Assembly (NCBI GenBank): GCA_009780435.1 | Contig: WRAB01000007.1 | Span: 1-64,000 of the forward strand | Direction: 5' to 3' | Length of the DNA: 64,000 nt | DNA from: Oscillospiraceae bacterium | Lineage (GTDB): Bacteria > Bacillota > Clostridia > Oscillospirales > Oscillospiraceae | In this document: positions 1-7,572 of the stretch, piece after piece | How positions within the stretch are numbered: position 1 is the first letter of the stretch | Layout of the letters: every line of letters begins with the position of its first letter | Program-made: the position numbers and the translations under genes | Notes under the pieces: model-generated | What the model saw: the letters and a program-made list of their open reading frames with translations, nothing else | The model's database searches: none | Told to the model about the DNA's origin: nothing

Positions 1-180
1 GATGAGAACGGCAACGGCCCGTGCGACGTCTGTGAGAACGACCCCTGCACGTGCGACGAGAACGGCAACGGCCCGTGCGACGTCTGTGAGAACGACCCCT
101 GCACGTGCGACGAGAACGGCAACGGCCCGTGCGACGTCTGTGAGAACGACCCTTGCACGTGCGATGAGAACGGCAACGGC
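1..180 (+). repeat. 54-bp in-frame tandem repeat
   Basis: Three complete 54-bp units (1-54, 55-108, 109-162) and a partial fourth to about 180 differ by only one or two silent changes. Each encodes 18 residues with four cysteines (CxxC, then CxC). The near identity at DNA level suggests recent expansion by slippage or recombination. More units probably lie upstream of the window. Confidence 0.95.
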
Positions 181-1017
181 AATGGGAACGAACCCGGCTG
201 TAAATGTGGCGCTGACTGCAAATGCAGTCCAGGAAACTGCCTGTGTAACAATATAGTATGTACCTGTCCCAGGCAGCCGACCCAGGGCATTGATCTGCTA
301 ACACGCCACGCCTTTCTCATCGGGGCCTGTTGCGGCAACATGCTCCCCGGGAACGCAATTACCCGCGCTGAAGCTGCGACTATTTTCTTCCGCTTGATGT
401 CAGATGACCAGCGGACACAACACTGGTATCAGGAAAACGACTTTCCAGACGTGTCGCTGGAACAGTGGTTCAACAACGCAGTTTCTACCACGACAGCGGC
501 TGGATTCTTTGAGGGAAGACCGGATGGCAGCTTTGCGCCCCAGACTCCAATTACCCGCGCCGAATTTGCCACAGTGGTGGTGCGGATGATGGGAGTGAGC
601 TACCAAGGGCCGCTCCGCTTTCCGGACATCGAAGGCCACTGGGCGGAGGCTGCAATTAATGCAGCAGCAGCAGAAGGTTGGGTTGTAGGAATGGAGGACG
701 GAATGTTCCGACCCGATCAATCCATGACCCGCGCCGAGGCGGCGGCGATGATCAACCGCAAGGAGGGGCGTGTGGCGCCCTGCGAAGAGAGCAAATTGCC
801 GCATATGCTCCGCTTCCCGGATAACACAAACACGGAAGCCTGGTACTACTTATATATCAAATCAGCGACGAATTCATATCAATCCATGACCGACGGGAGA
901 GCCTATGACTACGGGTACGTCTCCGGTCTCTATGAATTTTGGATTCGACTACTCCCCCACAGAGACTGGACTGTTTTAGAGCGCCCGGATTCCAGGCCGG
1001 AAGATATTTTCGGGTAG
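1..1017 (+). CDS. Cys-rich repeat protein with C-terminal SLH anchor (5' truncated)
   Basis: The frame is open from base 1, so the start lies outside the window; 338 residues are visible. The first 54 residues are three copies of the 18-mer DENGNGPCDVCENDPCTC. A second Cys-rich stretch follows (about residues 63-93) with CxC pairs in the order CKC, CKC, CLC, CTC, which resembles metallothionein spacing. From about residue 100 there are three SLH modules, each with the TRAE signature (ITRAEAAT, ITRAEFAT, MTRAEAAA). SLH modules bind secondary wall polymers, so the Cys-rich part should face outward. Metal binding is inferred from cysteine spacing alone; a disulfide-stapled stalk is the alternative. 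The gene ends just before a terminator shared with clpC. The reading frame and SLH call are secure; the function is not. Confidence 0.85.
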   Translation, partial: DENGNGPCDVCENDPCTCDENGNGPCDVCENDPCTCDENGNGPCDVCENDPCTCDENGNGNGNEPGCKCGADCKCSPGNCLCNNIVCTCPRQPTQGIDLLTRHAFLIGACCGNMLPGNAITRAEAATIFFRLMSDDQRTQHWYQENDFPDVSLEQWFNNAVSTTTAAGFFEGRPDGSFAPQTPITRAEFATVVVRMMGVSYQGPLRFPDIEGHWAEAAINAAAAEGWVVGMEDGMFRPDQSMTRAEAAAMINRKEGRVAPCEESKLPHMLRFPDNTNTEAWYYLYIKSATNSYQSMTDGRAYDYGYVSGLYEFWIRLLPHRDWTVLERPDSRPEDIFG

Positions 1018-1035
1018 ACATACGCAGACAAAAAC

Positions 1036-1072
1036 AAAAGCAGACACACAAGAGCTTTGTGTGTCTGCTTTT
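1036..1072. terminator. Bidirectional rho-independent terminator
   Basis: A 16-bp perfect stem (1036-1051 with 1057-1072) with a 5-nt loop has an A run on its left and a T run on its right. It lies between the convergent SLH gene and clpC and can serve both. Confidence 0.9.
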
Positions 1073-1086
1073 TATTGAGGATCGAA

Positions 1087-3561
1087 TTATTCTACCGCAC
1101 CCACGGTGCTTTCTTCTTTTTTCCGAAGGACAATCTCCCCGTTTTCACCCACGACGTCCACAGCATCCCCCGCTTGGATGGCGCCCTCTAATAACGCCTC
1201 TGCGGCTTTATCCTCTACGGCAGATTGGATGGCCCGGCGCAGGGGACGTGCGCCGTAGAGGGGATCGAATCCCCGCTGGGCCAATAGGTCAATGGCGGAT
1301 TCCGCCACGGTCAGATGAACCCCCAGCCCCTCGATCCGCTGGGCGACGGATCCAAGCATCCGGACGGCGATCTCACCGATGTCGGCCCGGCTCAACTGGT
1401 GGAACACGATGGTCTCGTCGATTCGGTTCAAAAATTCGGGCCGGAACGTCTTTTTTAACTCTCCCAGAACGGCCGTTTGAATCTCTTCCTGGGTCTGTGT
1501 CTCATCTGCATTGTGGTCACCCAGAGCAAAACCCAGCTTTTTCCGCTCGGTAATGTTCTTTGCGCCCACGTTACTGGTCATGACAATGATGGTATTTTTG
1601 AAATCCACCCGTCTGCCCTGGGCATCGGTCAAAATCCCGTCCTCCATGATCTGGAGCATGATATTGAACACGTCCTCGTGGCCCTTTTCGATCTCGTCAA
1701 AGAGGATTACGCTGTAGGGCTTTCTGCGGACTTTTTCCGTCAACTGACCGCCCTCGTCATAGCCCACATAACCCGGCGGGGAGCCAATGAGCTTGGAGAC
1801 GGTGTGCTTTTCCATAAACTCGCTCATGTCTACCCGGATCATGGCGTCCTCGTCTCCAAAGACGGCCTCGGCCAGGGCTTTGCAGAGCTCGGTCTTCCCC
1901 ACCCCTGTGGGGCCGAGAAACAGGAAGGTGCCTATGGGCCGCTTGGGGTCTTTGAGCCCTACCCGACCCCGACGAATGGCACGGGACACGGCGCAGACCG
2001 CCTCGTCCTGGCCCACCACACGGCGGTGGATGGTCTCCTCCATGGCCAGGAGCCGCTTGCTCTCATCCTCTGTCAAGCTGGTGACGGGAACCCCCGTCCA
2101 GTCGGAGACCACGGCGGCGATAGTCTGGGGCATAACGCTTTTGCCCTGGCCTTTTCGGGCCTCCTCCCAACGTTTCCGGTGTTCGTCCATTTCGGTTCGC
2201 AGGGCGTTTTCCTCGTCCCGGAGCAGGGCGGCCTTTTCAAAGCGCTGGCCCCGGATGGCCTCCTCTTTCTCCATGCGCAGGGTTTCGATCTTGCCCTCTA
2301 CCTCTTTGAGGTCTTGGGGGGCGGTGAGGCTCTCCATGCGGACACGAGAGGCGGCCTCATCGATGAGATCAATGGCCTTGTCGGGCAGGAACCGATCTGT
2401 GATATAGCGGCTGGACATGGTCACGGCGGCTAGAATGGCCTCATCGGTGATTTTTAATTTGTGATGGGCCTCGTATTTATCCCGTAGACCTCGGAGAATG
2501 GAAATACTCTCCTCCTCGGTTGGCTCGTCTACTTTCACGGGCTGGAACCGCCGCTCTAATGCGGCATCTTTTTCGATGTGCTTGCGGTACTCCTCCAAAG
2601 TGGTGGCCCCGATGATCTGAATCTCGCCCCGGCCCAGGGCGGGCTTTACAATATTTGCCGCATCGATGGCGCCCTCGGCGGCACCCGCCCCGATGATCGT
2701 GTGGAGCTCGTCTACAAAAAGGATGATATCCCCGGCTTTTTTGACCTCCTCCAATGCGGCTTTGATCCGCTCTTCGAAGTCGCCCCGGTATTTCGTCCCG
2801 GCCAGCATCCCCGTGAGATCCAAGGTGATGATCCGCTTGTCCCGCAGGTCCTCTGGCACGTCTCCGGCGATGATCTTTTGTGCCAACCCTTCCGCGATGG
2901 CGGTCTTACCAACCCCTGGCTCACCGATCAGCACCGGATTATTTTTCGAGCGGCGGCTTAGAATTTGCATCACCCGGACAATCTCTTTGTCCCGGCCCAC
3001 CACGGGATCCAAGCTACCCACTGCAGCTGCATCAGTCAGATCTCGACCAAACTGGTTTAGGGTCTTGGTCTCCTTGCGGTTGGTGTTGCGGGCAGCGGGA
3101 GAAGCGTTTTGGCCCGTAAAGTCCATGGTACCAAACACGTTGATCAAATCCGTGTACATCCGGTTGAGATCAACGCCCACGGAACCGATAAGTTTTGCGG
3201 CCACACTTTCATGCTCTCGGAGAATTCCCATGAGTAGGTGCTCCGTGCCAACATAGCGATGGCTCAGCTGGGCGGCGGATGCCATGGCCAGTTCAATCAC
3301 CCGCTTGGCCCGGGGGGTGAGTCCCTGGGCTGGCTGACCGGATTCGCCACGCCCCACGTATTTTTCCACCAGATCTAAGATCAAGTCCGTCTCCAGACCG
3401 TAATCCGCCAAAATCCGGCGGGCAACGCCGCCGTTTTCCTTAGAGAGGCCAAGTAAAATATGTTCTGAGCCAATATAGCCGTGGCCCAGCTCCGCCGCAT
3501 AACTGTGGGCGTGCTGGATCACCTCTTTGGCCCGTTCTGTAAATCTGTCTTCATAACGCAT
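1087..3561 (-). CDS. clpC: ClpC, AAA+ unfoldase of the Clp protease
   Basis: ClpC is a Hsp100 ATPase that unfolds damaged proteins and feeds them to ClpP. Order of parts: double Clp N-domain (about 3-145), first AAA+ domain with Walker A GEPGVGKT near residue 213, a middle UVR-like helical segment (LRMEKEEAIRGQRFEKAALL), second AAA+ domain with GPTGVGKTE, and the small C-terminal domain. Length (824 aa) is typical. A GTG three codons upstream (3570) sits 1 nt from the Shine-Dalgarno AAAGGAG, which is too close; the ATG at 3561 is 10 nt away and is preferred. It is the last gene of ctsR-mcsA-clpC, starting 5 nt after mcsA. The CtsR boxes upstream of ctsR should control it. Confidence 0.95.
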   Translation of the reverse strand: MRYEDRFTERAKEVIQHAHSYAAELGHGYIGSEHILLGLSKENGGVARRILADYGLETDLILDLVEKYVGRGESGQPAQGLTPRAKRVIELAMASAAQLSHRYVGTEHLLMGILREHESVAAKLIGSVGVDLNRMYTDLINVFGTMDFTGQNASPAARNTNRKETKTLNQFGRDLTDAAAVGSLDPVVGRDKEIVRVMQILSRRSKNNPVLIGEPGVGKTAIAEGLAQKIIAGDVPEDLRDKRIITLDLTGMLAGTKYRGDFEERIKAALEEVKKAGDIILFVDELHTIIGAGAAEGAIDAANIVKPALGRGEIQIIGATTLEEYRKHIEKDAALERRFQPVKVDEPTEEESISILRGLRDKYEAHHKLKITDEAILAAVTMSSRYITDRFLPDKAIDLIDEAASRVRMESLTAPQDLKEVEGKIETLRMEKEEAIRGQRFEKAALLRDEENALRTEMDEHRKRWEEARKGQGKSVMPQTIAAVVSDWTGVPVTSLTEDESKRLLAMEETIHRRVVGQDEAVCAVSRAIRRGRVGLKDPKRPIGTFLFLGPTGVGKTELCKALAEAVFGDEDAMIRVDMSEFMEKHTVSKLIGSPPGYVGYDEGGQLTEKVRRKPYSVILFDEIEKGHEDVFNIMLQIMEDGILTDAQGRRVDFKNTIIVMTSNVGAKNITERKKLGFALGDHNADETQTQEEIQTAVLGELKKTFRPEFLNRIDETIVFHQLSRADIGEIAVRMLGSVAQRIEGLGVHLTVAESAIDLLAQRGFDPLYGARPLRRAIQSAVEDKAAEALLEGAIQAGDAVDVVGENGEIVLRKKEESTVGAVE

Positions 3562-3566
3562 GATGT

Positions 3567-3977
3567 TCACGCTCCTTTCCCGTCCAGACGCTGTATTTCA
3601 TCTCGCAGCTCTGCCGCCCGCTCGAAGTTTTCTGCGGTGATGGCCGTCTCCATTTCCTGACGGAGCTGGTTCACTTGACGGCGGTGTTTTAGCGCATCGT
3701 CGGCCTCGGCGGGGATTTCCAGTTCCTTTGGCTCCAACGCCGGTGTTGGCGGGGGTTGGGTCAACCCCGGCATCTCCTGGGCAAAGGGCACGAAAAATAC
3801 GCCTCGTGGCCTCTGCGTCACAAAGAGATTTCCGCCGAAAAAATCGGCCAACGCCCCTATGGGGTTCTCCACGTTCTGGGCACAGGCGACGCATAGGTGT
3901 TGCTCCGTCACCGTGCCGTTTATGTTGCTTCTGTAGTGATAGCTAGCGTCGATAACGCCACAATTTTGACATTTCAT
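3567..3977 (-). CDS. mcsA: McsA-like zinc and UVR protein
   Basis: This 136-aa protein is encoded between ctsR and clpC. It has an N-terminal pair of CxxC motifs (Cys3/Cys6 and Cys29/Cys32) suited to one zinc ion, a Pro-rich linker, and a C-terminal UVR motif (about 100-132, rich in RQEMETAITAENFERAAELR). In Bacillus McsA activates the arginine kinase McsB and modulates CtsR. Here mcsB is not in the operon: clpC follows directly. McsA may act on CtsR or ClpC alone, or mcsB may be elsewhere. The start is supported by GGAGG 8 nt upstream. Confidence 0.88.
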   Translation of the reverse strand: MKCQNCGVIDASYHYRSNINGTVTEQHLCVACAQNVENPIGALADFFGGNLFVTQRPRGVFFVPFAQEMPGLTQPPPTPALEPKELEIPAEADDALKHRRQVNQLRQEMETAITAENFERAAELRDEIQRLDGKGA

Positions 3978-4004
3978 GATATGTTCCTCCTTATGGTTTG
4001 ACCA

Positions 4005-4457
4005 TCAGCCTGCCGCTGCGATTAGCATCTGTTTTAAAATCGCCGCCCGCACCGGACCCCTCATCGTACGGGGAACGGGCCGTAGGGCGTTGTCCCCCAG
4101 GGCCGCCGCCATAATCCGAATCTGCTCCGGAGAGGCGGCCTCCGCATCCAGTAGATTTTGCAAAAACGCCTCCGCCGTCGGGACGTCTAAGTCTGTGCCA
4201 ATGGCGTTGACCGTGTGCATGACCAACTGCATGGGATCAATCTGCACCCGACGGATGCGGATATACCCGCCTCCGCCCCGGCGGCTCTCCACCATATAGC
4301 CCCGCTCCGGGGAAAACCGGGTAGAGATCACATAGTTGATCTGACTGGGCACACAGCCGAACCGATTGGCGAGCTCTGATCGCTGTAATTCCGCCAGTCC
4401 GTCGGATTCTCTGAGCACCTGGCCGATAAAATCGGCGATTAGGTCGCTCATTCCCAT
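4005..4457 (-). CDS. ctsR: CtsR, class III heat-shock repressor
   Basis: A 150-aa protein with the CtsR winged HTH region (LIADFIGQVL; VPSQINYVISTRFSPERGY) and the Gly-rich wing GGGGYIRI. CtsR represses clp genes by binding heptad direct repeats and loses DNA binding on heat stress. It leads the operon ctsR-mcsA-clpC. Two CtsR boxes flank its own promoter, so it should autoregulate. Start ATG has AAGGAGGG 6-7 nt upstream. Confidence 0.96.
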   Translation of the reverse strand: MGMSDLIADFIGQVLRESDGLAELQRSELANRFGCVPSQINYVISTRFSPERGYMVESRRGGGGYIRIRRVQIDPMQLVMHTVNAIGTDLDVPTAEAFLQNLLDAEAASPEQIRIMAAALGDNALRPVPRTMRGPVRAAILKQMLIAAAG

Positions 4458-4480
4458 GTTTCTCCCTCCTTCGACAAAAA

Positions 4481-4497
4481 TTTGACCATTTCTGACC
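4481..4497 (-). promoter_or_regulatory. CtsR box, downstream copy
   Basis: On the minus strand GGTCAGAAATGGTCAAA, two GGTCAAA heptads 3 nt apart with one mismatch. It lies just past the -10, about where transcription starts. Confidence 0.85.
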
Positions 4498-4506
4498 TAT
4501 AGAAAA

Positions 4507-4535
4507 AGTATACACGTTTCAGGAGAGATATTCAA
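4507..4535 (-). promoter_or_regulatory. Sigma-A promoter of ctsR-mcsA-clpC
   Basis: -35 TTGAAT (4530-4535), 17-bp spacer, -10 TATACT (4507-4512). It is bracketed by the two CtsR boxes, so bound repressor would block polymerase on both sides. Confidence 0.85.
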
Positions 4536-4542
4536 GCTCAAT

Positions 4543-4559
4543 TTTGACCATCTTTGACC
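4543..4559 (-). promoter_or_regulatory. CtsR box, perfect upstream copy
   Basis: On the minus strand GGTCAAAGATGGTCAAA, an exact match to the CtsR consensus direct repeat, immediately upstream of the -35. Confidence 0.95.
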
Positions 4560-4581
4560 AAATGGAGCATTTCGATTTGAT

Positions 4582-4734
4582 TTAGCTTGCGCTCACTTCT
4601 TTTTTCTCCGTCTTTTGGCTGTTTTCTATGCTATTTGATTTTTGATCTTTGTCTCGTAAACGGCTGGAATGTGCCGTGCTCACGTGCTCTCGCTCCAAGT
4701 CAGGAAACAAGCTGCCTGTTATACTATTTTTCAT
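4582..4734 (-). CDS. Possible small hydrophilic protein, 50 aa
   Basis: An ATG preceded 8 nt upstream by AGGGGGCG opens a 50-codon frame rich in Ser, Glu and Lys with no recognised domain. It lies between the ctsR promoter and the ferredoxin gene and has no clear promoter. It may be spurious or a gene remnant. The rest of 4560-4828 shows only a 12-bp palindrome TGCCAATTGGCA at 4785-4796. Confidence 0.2.
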   Translation of the reverse strand: MKNSITGSLFPDLEREHVSTAHSSRLRDKDQKSNSIENSQKTEKKEVSAS

Positions 4735-4828
4735 GTGTTGATCGCCCCCTAATACATGGTTTCCAGTTTGTTTTGGCCCTATACTGCCAATTGGCACAAA
4801 GAGGGGGAAAAATATTTGCGCCAAACGA

Positions 4829-4856
4829 TTGATTTTTTAGACAGACATGGTACAAT
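4829..4856 (+). promoter_or_regulatory. Probable promoter of the ferredoxin gene
   Basis: -35 TTGATT (4829-4834), 16-bp spacer, -10 TACAAT (4851-4856), about 40 nt before the start codon. Confidence 0.6.
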
Positions 4857-4895
4857 GGGGGTGCAATATGCGATTACATAATGGAGGTGGAACAA

Positions 4896-5063
4896 ATGGC
4901 ATATACCATCAATTCTGATTGCATCAACTGTGGTGCATGTGTGGACAGTTGCCCTGTAGACGCCATCGCACCCGGCGGCGACATCTATGTGATTGACCCA
5001 GATGCTTGCATTGACTGCGGCGCTTGTGTCGATTCGTGTCCCGTTGGCGCAATCATTGCATAG
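4896..5063 (+). CDS. 2[4Fe-4S] ferredoxin
   Basis: A 55-aa clostridial-type ferredoxin with two identical CxxCxxCxxxCP motifs (Cys9/12/15/19 and Cys38/41/44/48) in two pseudo-symmetric halves. It is a soluble low-potential electron carrier, usually serving PFOR, hydrogenase and similar enzymes. A start five codons upstream is possible, but GGAGGTGG lies 6-7 nt before the ATG at 4896, which is preferred. It is monocistronic, with its own promoter and terminator. Confidence 0.95.
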   Translation: MAYTINSDCINCGACVDSCPVDAIAPGGDIYVIDPDACIDCGACVDSCPVGAIIA

Positions 5064-5080
5064 GAGCAAGTCATGCAAAA

Positions 5081-5114
5081 AAATAGCGGCGTGCGGGAGC
5101 ACGCCGCCATTTTC
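5081..5114 (+). terminator. Terminator of the ferredoxin gene
   Basis: Stem GCGGCGTGC / GCACGCCGC (5086-5094 with 5099-5107), GGGA loop, followed by CATTTTC. Confidence 0.75.
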
Positions 5115-5116
5115 AT

Positions 5117-5245
5117 CCCCAAGCGACGAGCCGCTTGGGGTCCCCATATATTTGATCTCCTCGGCACGGCAAAGCCGCGCCGGTATCAAGATTTTCGCTT
5201 TGCGAAAATGCTTGGACGCCGGCCTCCCGGCGACAGGGTGTTTGC
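5117..5245 (+). other. Hairpin-rich leader before trmN6
   Basis: Between the ferredoxin terminator and trmN6 there are at least two clean hairpins: CCCCAAGCG/CGCTTGGGG (5117-5140) and ATTTTCGC/GCGAAAAT around 5190-5210, followed by a CCGGC-rich stretch. No known riboswitch is recognised. It may be a structured leader or a degraded intergenic repeat. Confidence 0.4.
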
Positions 5246-5260
5246 CTGGAGGTGCGTATC

Positions 5261-5980
5261 ATGCAACTTGATTTTCTATGGCCCGGTGGGCCACGATTTG
5301 CCCAGCGGGAGCCGGTGTTCAAACTGGGGACTGATGCCGTATTGCTGGCTCATTTTACGAATACGGCCCGGGTGAAGCAGGCTGTTGATCTGGGCTGTGG
5401 TGCGGGAATTTTGCCCGTCCTCCTGGCGGGGCGTACGCCTGGGCTTCAGATCGACTGCGTAGATATTTTGCCAGAGGCCGTCGCCCTGACGAAAGAAAAT
5501 GCGGATTACAACGGCTTGACTGCGCGGGTCCGGCCCCGGTTGGGAGATATTCGGCAGGTTTCTGCTATGTTCCCGGCGGGGGGCTATGATCTCATCGTCT
5601 CTAATCCACCCTATTTTCCTACGGGGAGCGGTAAGCGGGCAAGCGGCGACGCCCTGGCGGATGCCAGAGACGAGGCCGCGTGTACCTTAGACGACCTCTG
5701 TTCCGCCGCCGCTTATCTTCTCCGCTGGGGCGGACGATTTTCCCTCGTCCACCGCCCAGAGCGGTTGAGCGAGATATTTGTAACGATGGCCCGCCACGGG
5801 ATCGAGCCAAAACGCCTGCGGATGGTAGCCCTCACGGCTAAATCAGCGCCGAATTTGGTGCTGGTGGAAGGTCGCCGGGGCGGGAATCCCGGATTGACCA
5901 TTGAAGCGCCCCTGTTTCTCCAAGACGAGACAGGTGCCGACAGTCCAGAGGTGCGGGCGATTTATCGGATGGATTTTTAA
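5261..5980 (+). CDS. TrmN6-like tRNA1(Val) adenine-37 N6-methyltransferase
   Basis: A 239-aa class I SAM methyltransferase. The SAM loop is VDLGCGAGILPVLLA (near residue 40) and the catalytic motif is NPPY (near 112), typical of N6-adenine methyltransferases that act on A37 of tRNA1(Val). A GTG three codons upstream falls inside the Shine-Dalgarno GGAGGTG; the ATG at 5261, 7 nt past GGAGGT, is chosen. In Firmicutes this gene often neighbours rsmI, as it does here (rsmI follows after a repeat element). The methyltransferase fold is certain; the exact substrate is by family. Confidence 0.85.
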   Translation: MQLDFLWPGGPRFAQREPVFKLGTDAVLLAHFTNTARVKQAVDLGCGAGILPVLLAGRTPGLQIDCVDILPEAVALTKENADYNGLTARVRPRLGDIRQVSAMFPAGGYDLIVSNPPYFPTGSGKRASGDALADARDEAACTLDDLCSAAAYLLRWGGRFSLVHRPERLSEIFVTMARHGIEPKRLRMVALTAKSAPNLVLVEGRRGGNPGLTIEAPLFLQDETGADSPEVRAIYRMDF

Positions 5981-5994
5981 TGTTAGGTGCAGAG

Positions 5995-6109
5995 AAAACA
6001 CCCGCCGCCTGCGGGCGACACCCTCTTTAAAAAAGAGGGTGGGATTTGCCGCATCCTTCGTCTTCGCCCTCTTTTGTAAAGAGGATGGCTCCGCAGAGCT
6101 GGGTGTTTT
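5995..6109. repeat. Palindromic intergenic repeat, family A copy 1
   Basis: Ends AAAACACCC and GGGTGTTTT form terminal inverted repeats. Inside are two CCCTCTTT...AAAGAGGG palindromes separated by a core containing ATCCTTCGTCTTCGCCCTC. A second copy lies at 18741-18855. No coding capacity; the T-rich end may also terminate trmN6 transcription. Confidence 0.85.
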
Positions 6110-6144
6110 TTTATGTGCGACGAATTTATATTGAGGTGAGGCAA

Positions 6145-6990
6145 TTGTCCGGCACATTATATCTGGTAGGGACACCCATCGGTAATCTGGGAGATATGTC
6201 TCCCCGGGCGGCGGAGACCCTGCAACTGGTTGATTTCATCGCCGCAGAAGATACCCGGGTCTCCCTAAAGCTACTCAATCATCTGGGAATCAAAAAGCCC
6301 CTGGTGAGTTATTATGCCCACAACCGCCGGGATGCCGGGGAGAAGATTCTCCAGCGATTACAAGCGGGCGAGAGTTGCGCCCTGGTCTCAGACGCCGGGA
6401 TGCCCGCCATCAGCGACCCCGGCGAGGAGCTGGTCGCCCTCTGTGGGGCGGTGGGAATCCAAGTGTGCTGTGTCCCCGGTCCGTCGGCAGTGGTGACGGC
6501 GCTGGCCCTGTCCGGGCTCCCGTCGGGCCGCTTCACCTTTGAGGGATTTCTCTCCACCGCCCGCAAGAGCCGCATGACCCATTTGGCGGAGCTCAAAGAT
6601 GAGCGGCGTACCATGATCTTCTACGAGGCCCCCCACAAGCTGCCCGCCACCCTGCAAGATATGCTGGACGCCTGGGGAGACCGCAATATCGCACTGGGCC
6701 GAGAGCTGACCAAACGCTACGAGGAGACCCTCCGCACCACCCTGTCCCAGGCCGCCGCCCGATTCGCTACGGAAAAGCCCCGGGGCGAGTTCGTCCTAAT
6801 CATCGAGGGCGCGCTCCCAGCCGGGCCGGATCAAGATGGGGCCAAATTAGAACAGGCTATCGAACGGCTCCGGGAACTGATGGATACGGGCATCTCCGTC
6901 AAAGACGCCGTCCGACAGTGCGCCGCAGAGACGGGGGTTGCAAAGAATATCCTATACGCCGAAGCCGTGCGGGAGACAGAAGCATTATAG
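6145..6990 (+). CDS. rsmI: RsmI, 16S rRNA C1402 2'-O-methyltransferase
   Basis: A 281-aa tetrapyrrole-methylase-fold enzyme that methylates the ribose of C1402 in the ribosomal decoding centre. Signature segments: LYLVGTPIGNLGDMSPRA at the N terminus, EDTR, VSDAGMPAISDPG and PGPSA. The open frame runs back into the upstream repeat, but TTG at 6145 follows GAGGTG by 6 nt and fits the family start (SGTLYLVGTPIGN), so TTG is preferred over GTG at 6136. It ends before a repeat and a terminator shared with the convergent AbrB-like gene. Confidence 0.93.
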   Translation: MSGTLYLVGTPIGNLGDMSPRAAETLQLVDFIAAEDTRVSLKLLNHLGIKKPLVSYYAHNRRDAGEKILQRLQAGESCALVSDAGMPAISDPGEELVALCGAVGIQVCCVPGPSAVVTALALSGLPSGRFTFEGFLSTARKSRMTHLAELKDERRTMIFYEAPHKLPATLQDMLDAWGDRNIALGRELTKRYEETLRTTLSQAAARFATEKPRGEFVLIIEGALPAGPDQDGAKLEQAIERLRELMDTGISVKDAVRQCAAETGVAKNILYAEAVRETEAL

Positions 6991-7039
6991 GCGTCGTAGT
7001 AGCCGATGCCCCGGGCGTCCCAGAATGTACAACCATCTG

Positions 7040-7064
7040 TGTAGGGGCGCACATTGTGCGCCCG
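7040..7064. repeat. Short palindromic repeat, family B copy 1
   Basis: TGTAGGGGCGCAC ATT GTGCGCCCG hairpin. The same 25 nt recur exactly at 45047-45071. Related elements lie at 10212-10292 and 25011-25042. Confidence 0.85.
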
Positions 7065-7070
7065 CAACAA

Positions 7071-7106
7071 AAAAGCCTGAACCCCGGAATCCGGAGTCAG
7101 GCTTTT
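7071..7106. terminator. Bidirectional terminator between rsmI and the AbrB-like gene
   Basis: Outer stem AAAAGCCTGA / TCAGGCTTTT (7071-7080 with 7097-7106) plus an inner CCGG/CCGG stem. Confidence 0.88.
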
Positions 7107-7119
7107 AAATATTTGGAGC

Positions 7120-7362
7120 CTATTTCTTTTGCAGCTCTGCCAGACAAGCGGGACAGACCAGCTTGCCTCTGTACTGGATGAGATCGGAACTGGTGATGCA
7201 GAAGACACAAGATGGATGGTACTTCTTCAACACGATTGTCTCGTCAGTGACAAAGATCTCCATGGGATCCTTCTCCGCGATGTCCAGCACGCGCCTGAGT
7301 TCGATGGGCAACACAATCCGCCCCAGTTCGTCGATTCTCCGTACAATACCTGTTGATTTCAT
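7120..7362 (-). CDS. AbrB/SpoVT-type transition regulator with zinc knuckle
   Basis: An 80-aa protein. The N-terminal half is a swapped-hairpin AbrB DNA-binding domain (MKSTGIVRRIDELGRIVLPI, then ELRRVLDI). The C-terminal half carries two CxxC pairs (Cys52/Cys55 and Cys70/Cys73) expected to bind zinc. Family members act as dimers or tetramers controlling transition-state and sporulation genes. AGGGAGG lies upstream of the start. It is single, between a bidirectional terminator and a 200-bp upstream region shared with divergent spmA. Confidence 0.88.
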   Translation of the reverse strand: MKSTGIVRRIDELGRIVLPIELRRVLDIAEKDPMEIFVTDETIVLKKYHPSCVFCITSSDLIQYRGKLVCPACLAELQKK

Positions 7363-7428
7363 AATCTCTTCCCTCCCTGAAATTGGGGTTTTTCTCTCTA
7401 TTTTTCAAAAATACCCTTACTGAATCAC

Positions 7429-7437
7429 AGTATATCA
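7429..7437 (-). promoter_or_regulatory. Extended -10 element of the AbrB-like gene
   Basis: Minus strand TGATATACT (TGnTATACT), about 65 nt before the start codon. No good -35 is visible, consistent with an extended -10 promoter. Confidence 0.45.
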
Positions 7438-7523
7438 CATTATGTAGAAAATGGCTAGTAAAATTTTTTATTTTATGTATTTATTTGTATAGGGGGACAG
7501 ATTGCTATTTTTTGGTGCCAGAG

Positions 7524-7553
7524 TAATATCCACCACCCTCTTGTCCATATATA
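7524..7553 (+). promoter_or_regulatory. Possible sigma-E type promoter of spmAB
   Basis: TAATATC (7524-7530), 15-bp spacer, CATATATA (7546-7553). It resembles the mother-cell sigma-E pattern but has two mismatches in the -10. Confidence 0.3.
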
Positions 7554-7572
7554 TGACTAGGGGGTGTATAGG

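Noticed and set aside
1..180. Tandem repeats considered as a CRISPR array
   Set aside because: Units are contiguous without spacers and stay in frame as coding repeats; no cas genes are nearby.
2..256. An Arg/Thr/Ala-rich reading frame overlapping the first Cys-rich repeats
   Set aside because: It is the +1 frame of the 54-bp repeat. The other frame continues without a stop into three SLH modules and is clearly the real one.
4587..4832. Plus-strand reading frame of 81 codons before the ferredoxin gene
   Set aside because: No ribosome site; it overlaps the ferredoxin promoter and shows no protein-like pattern.
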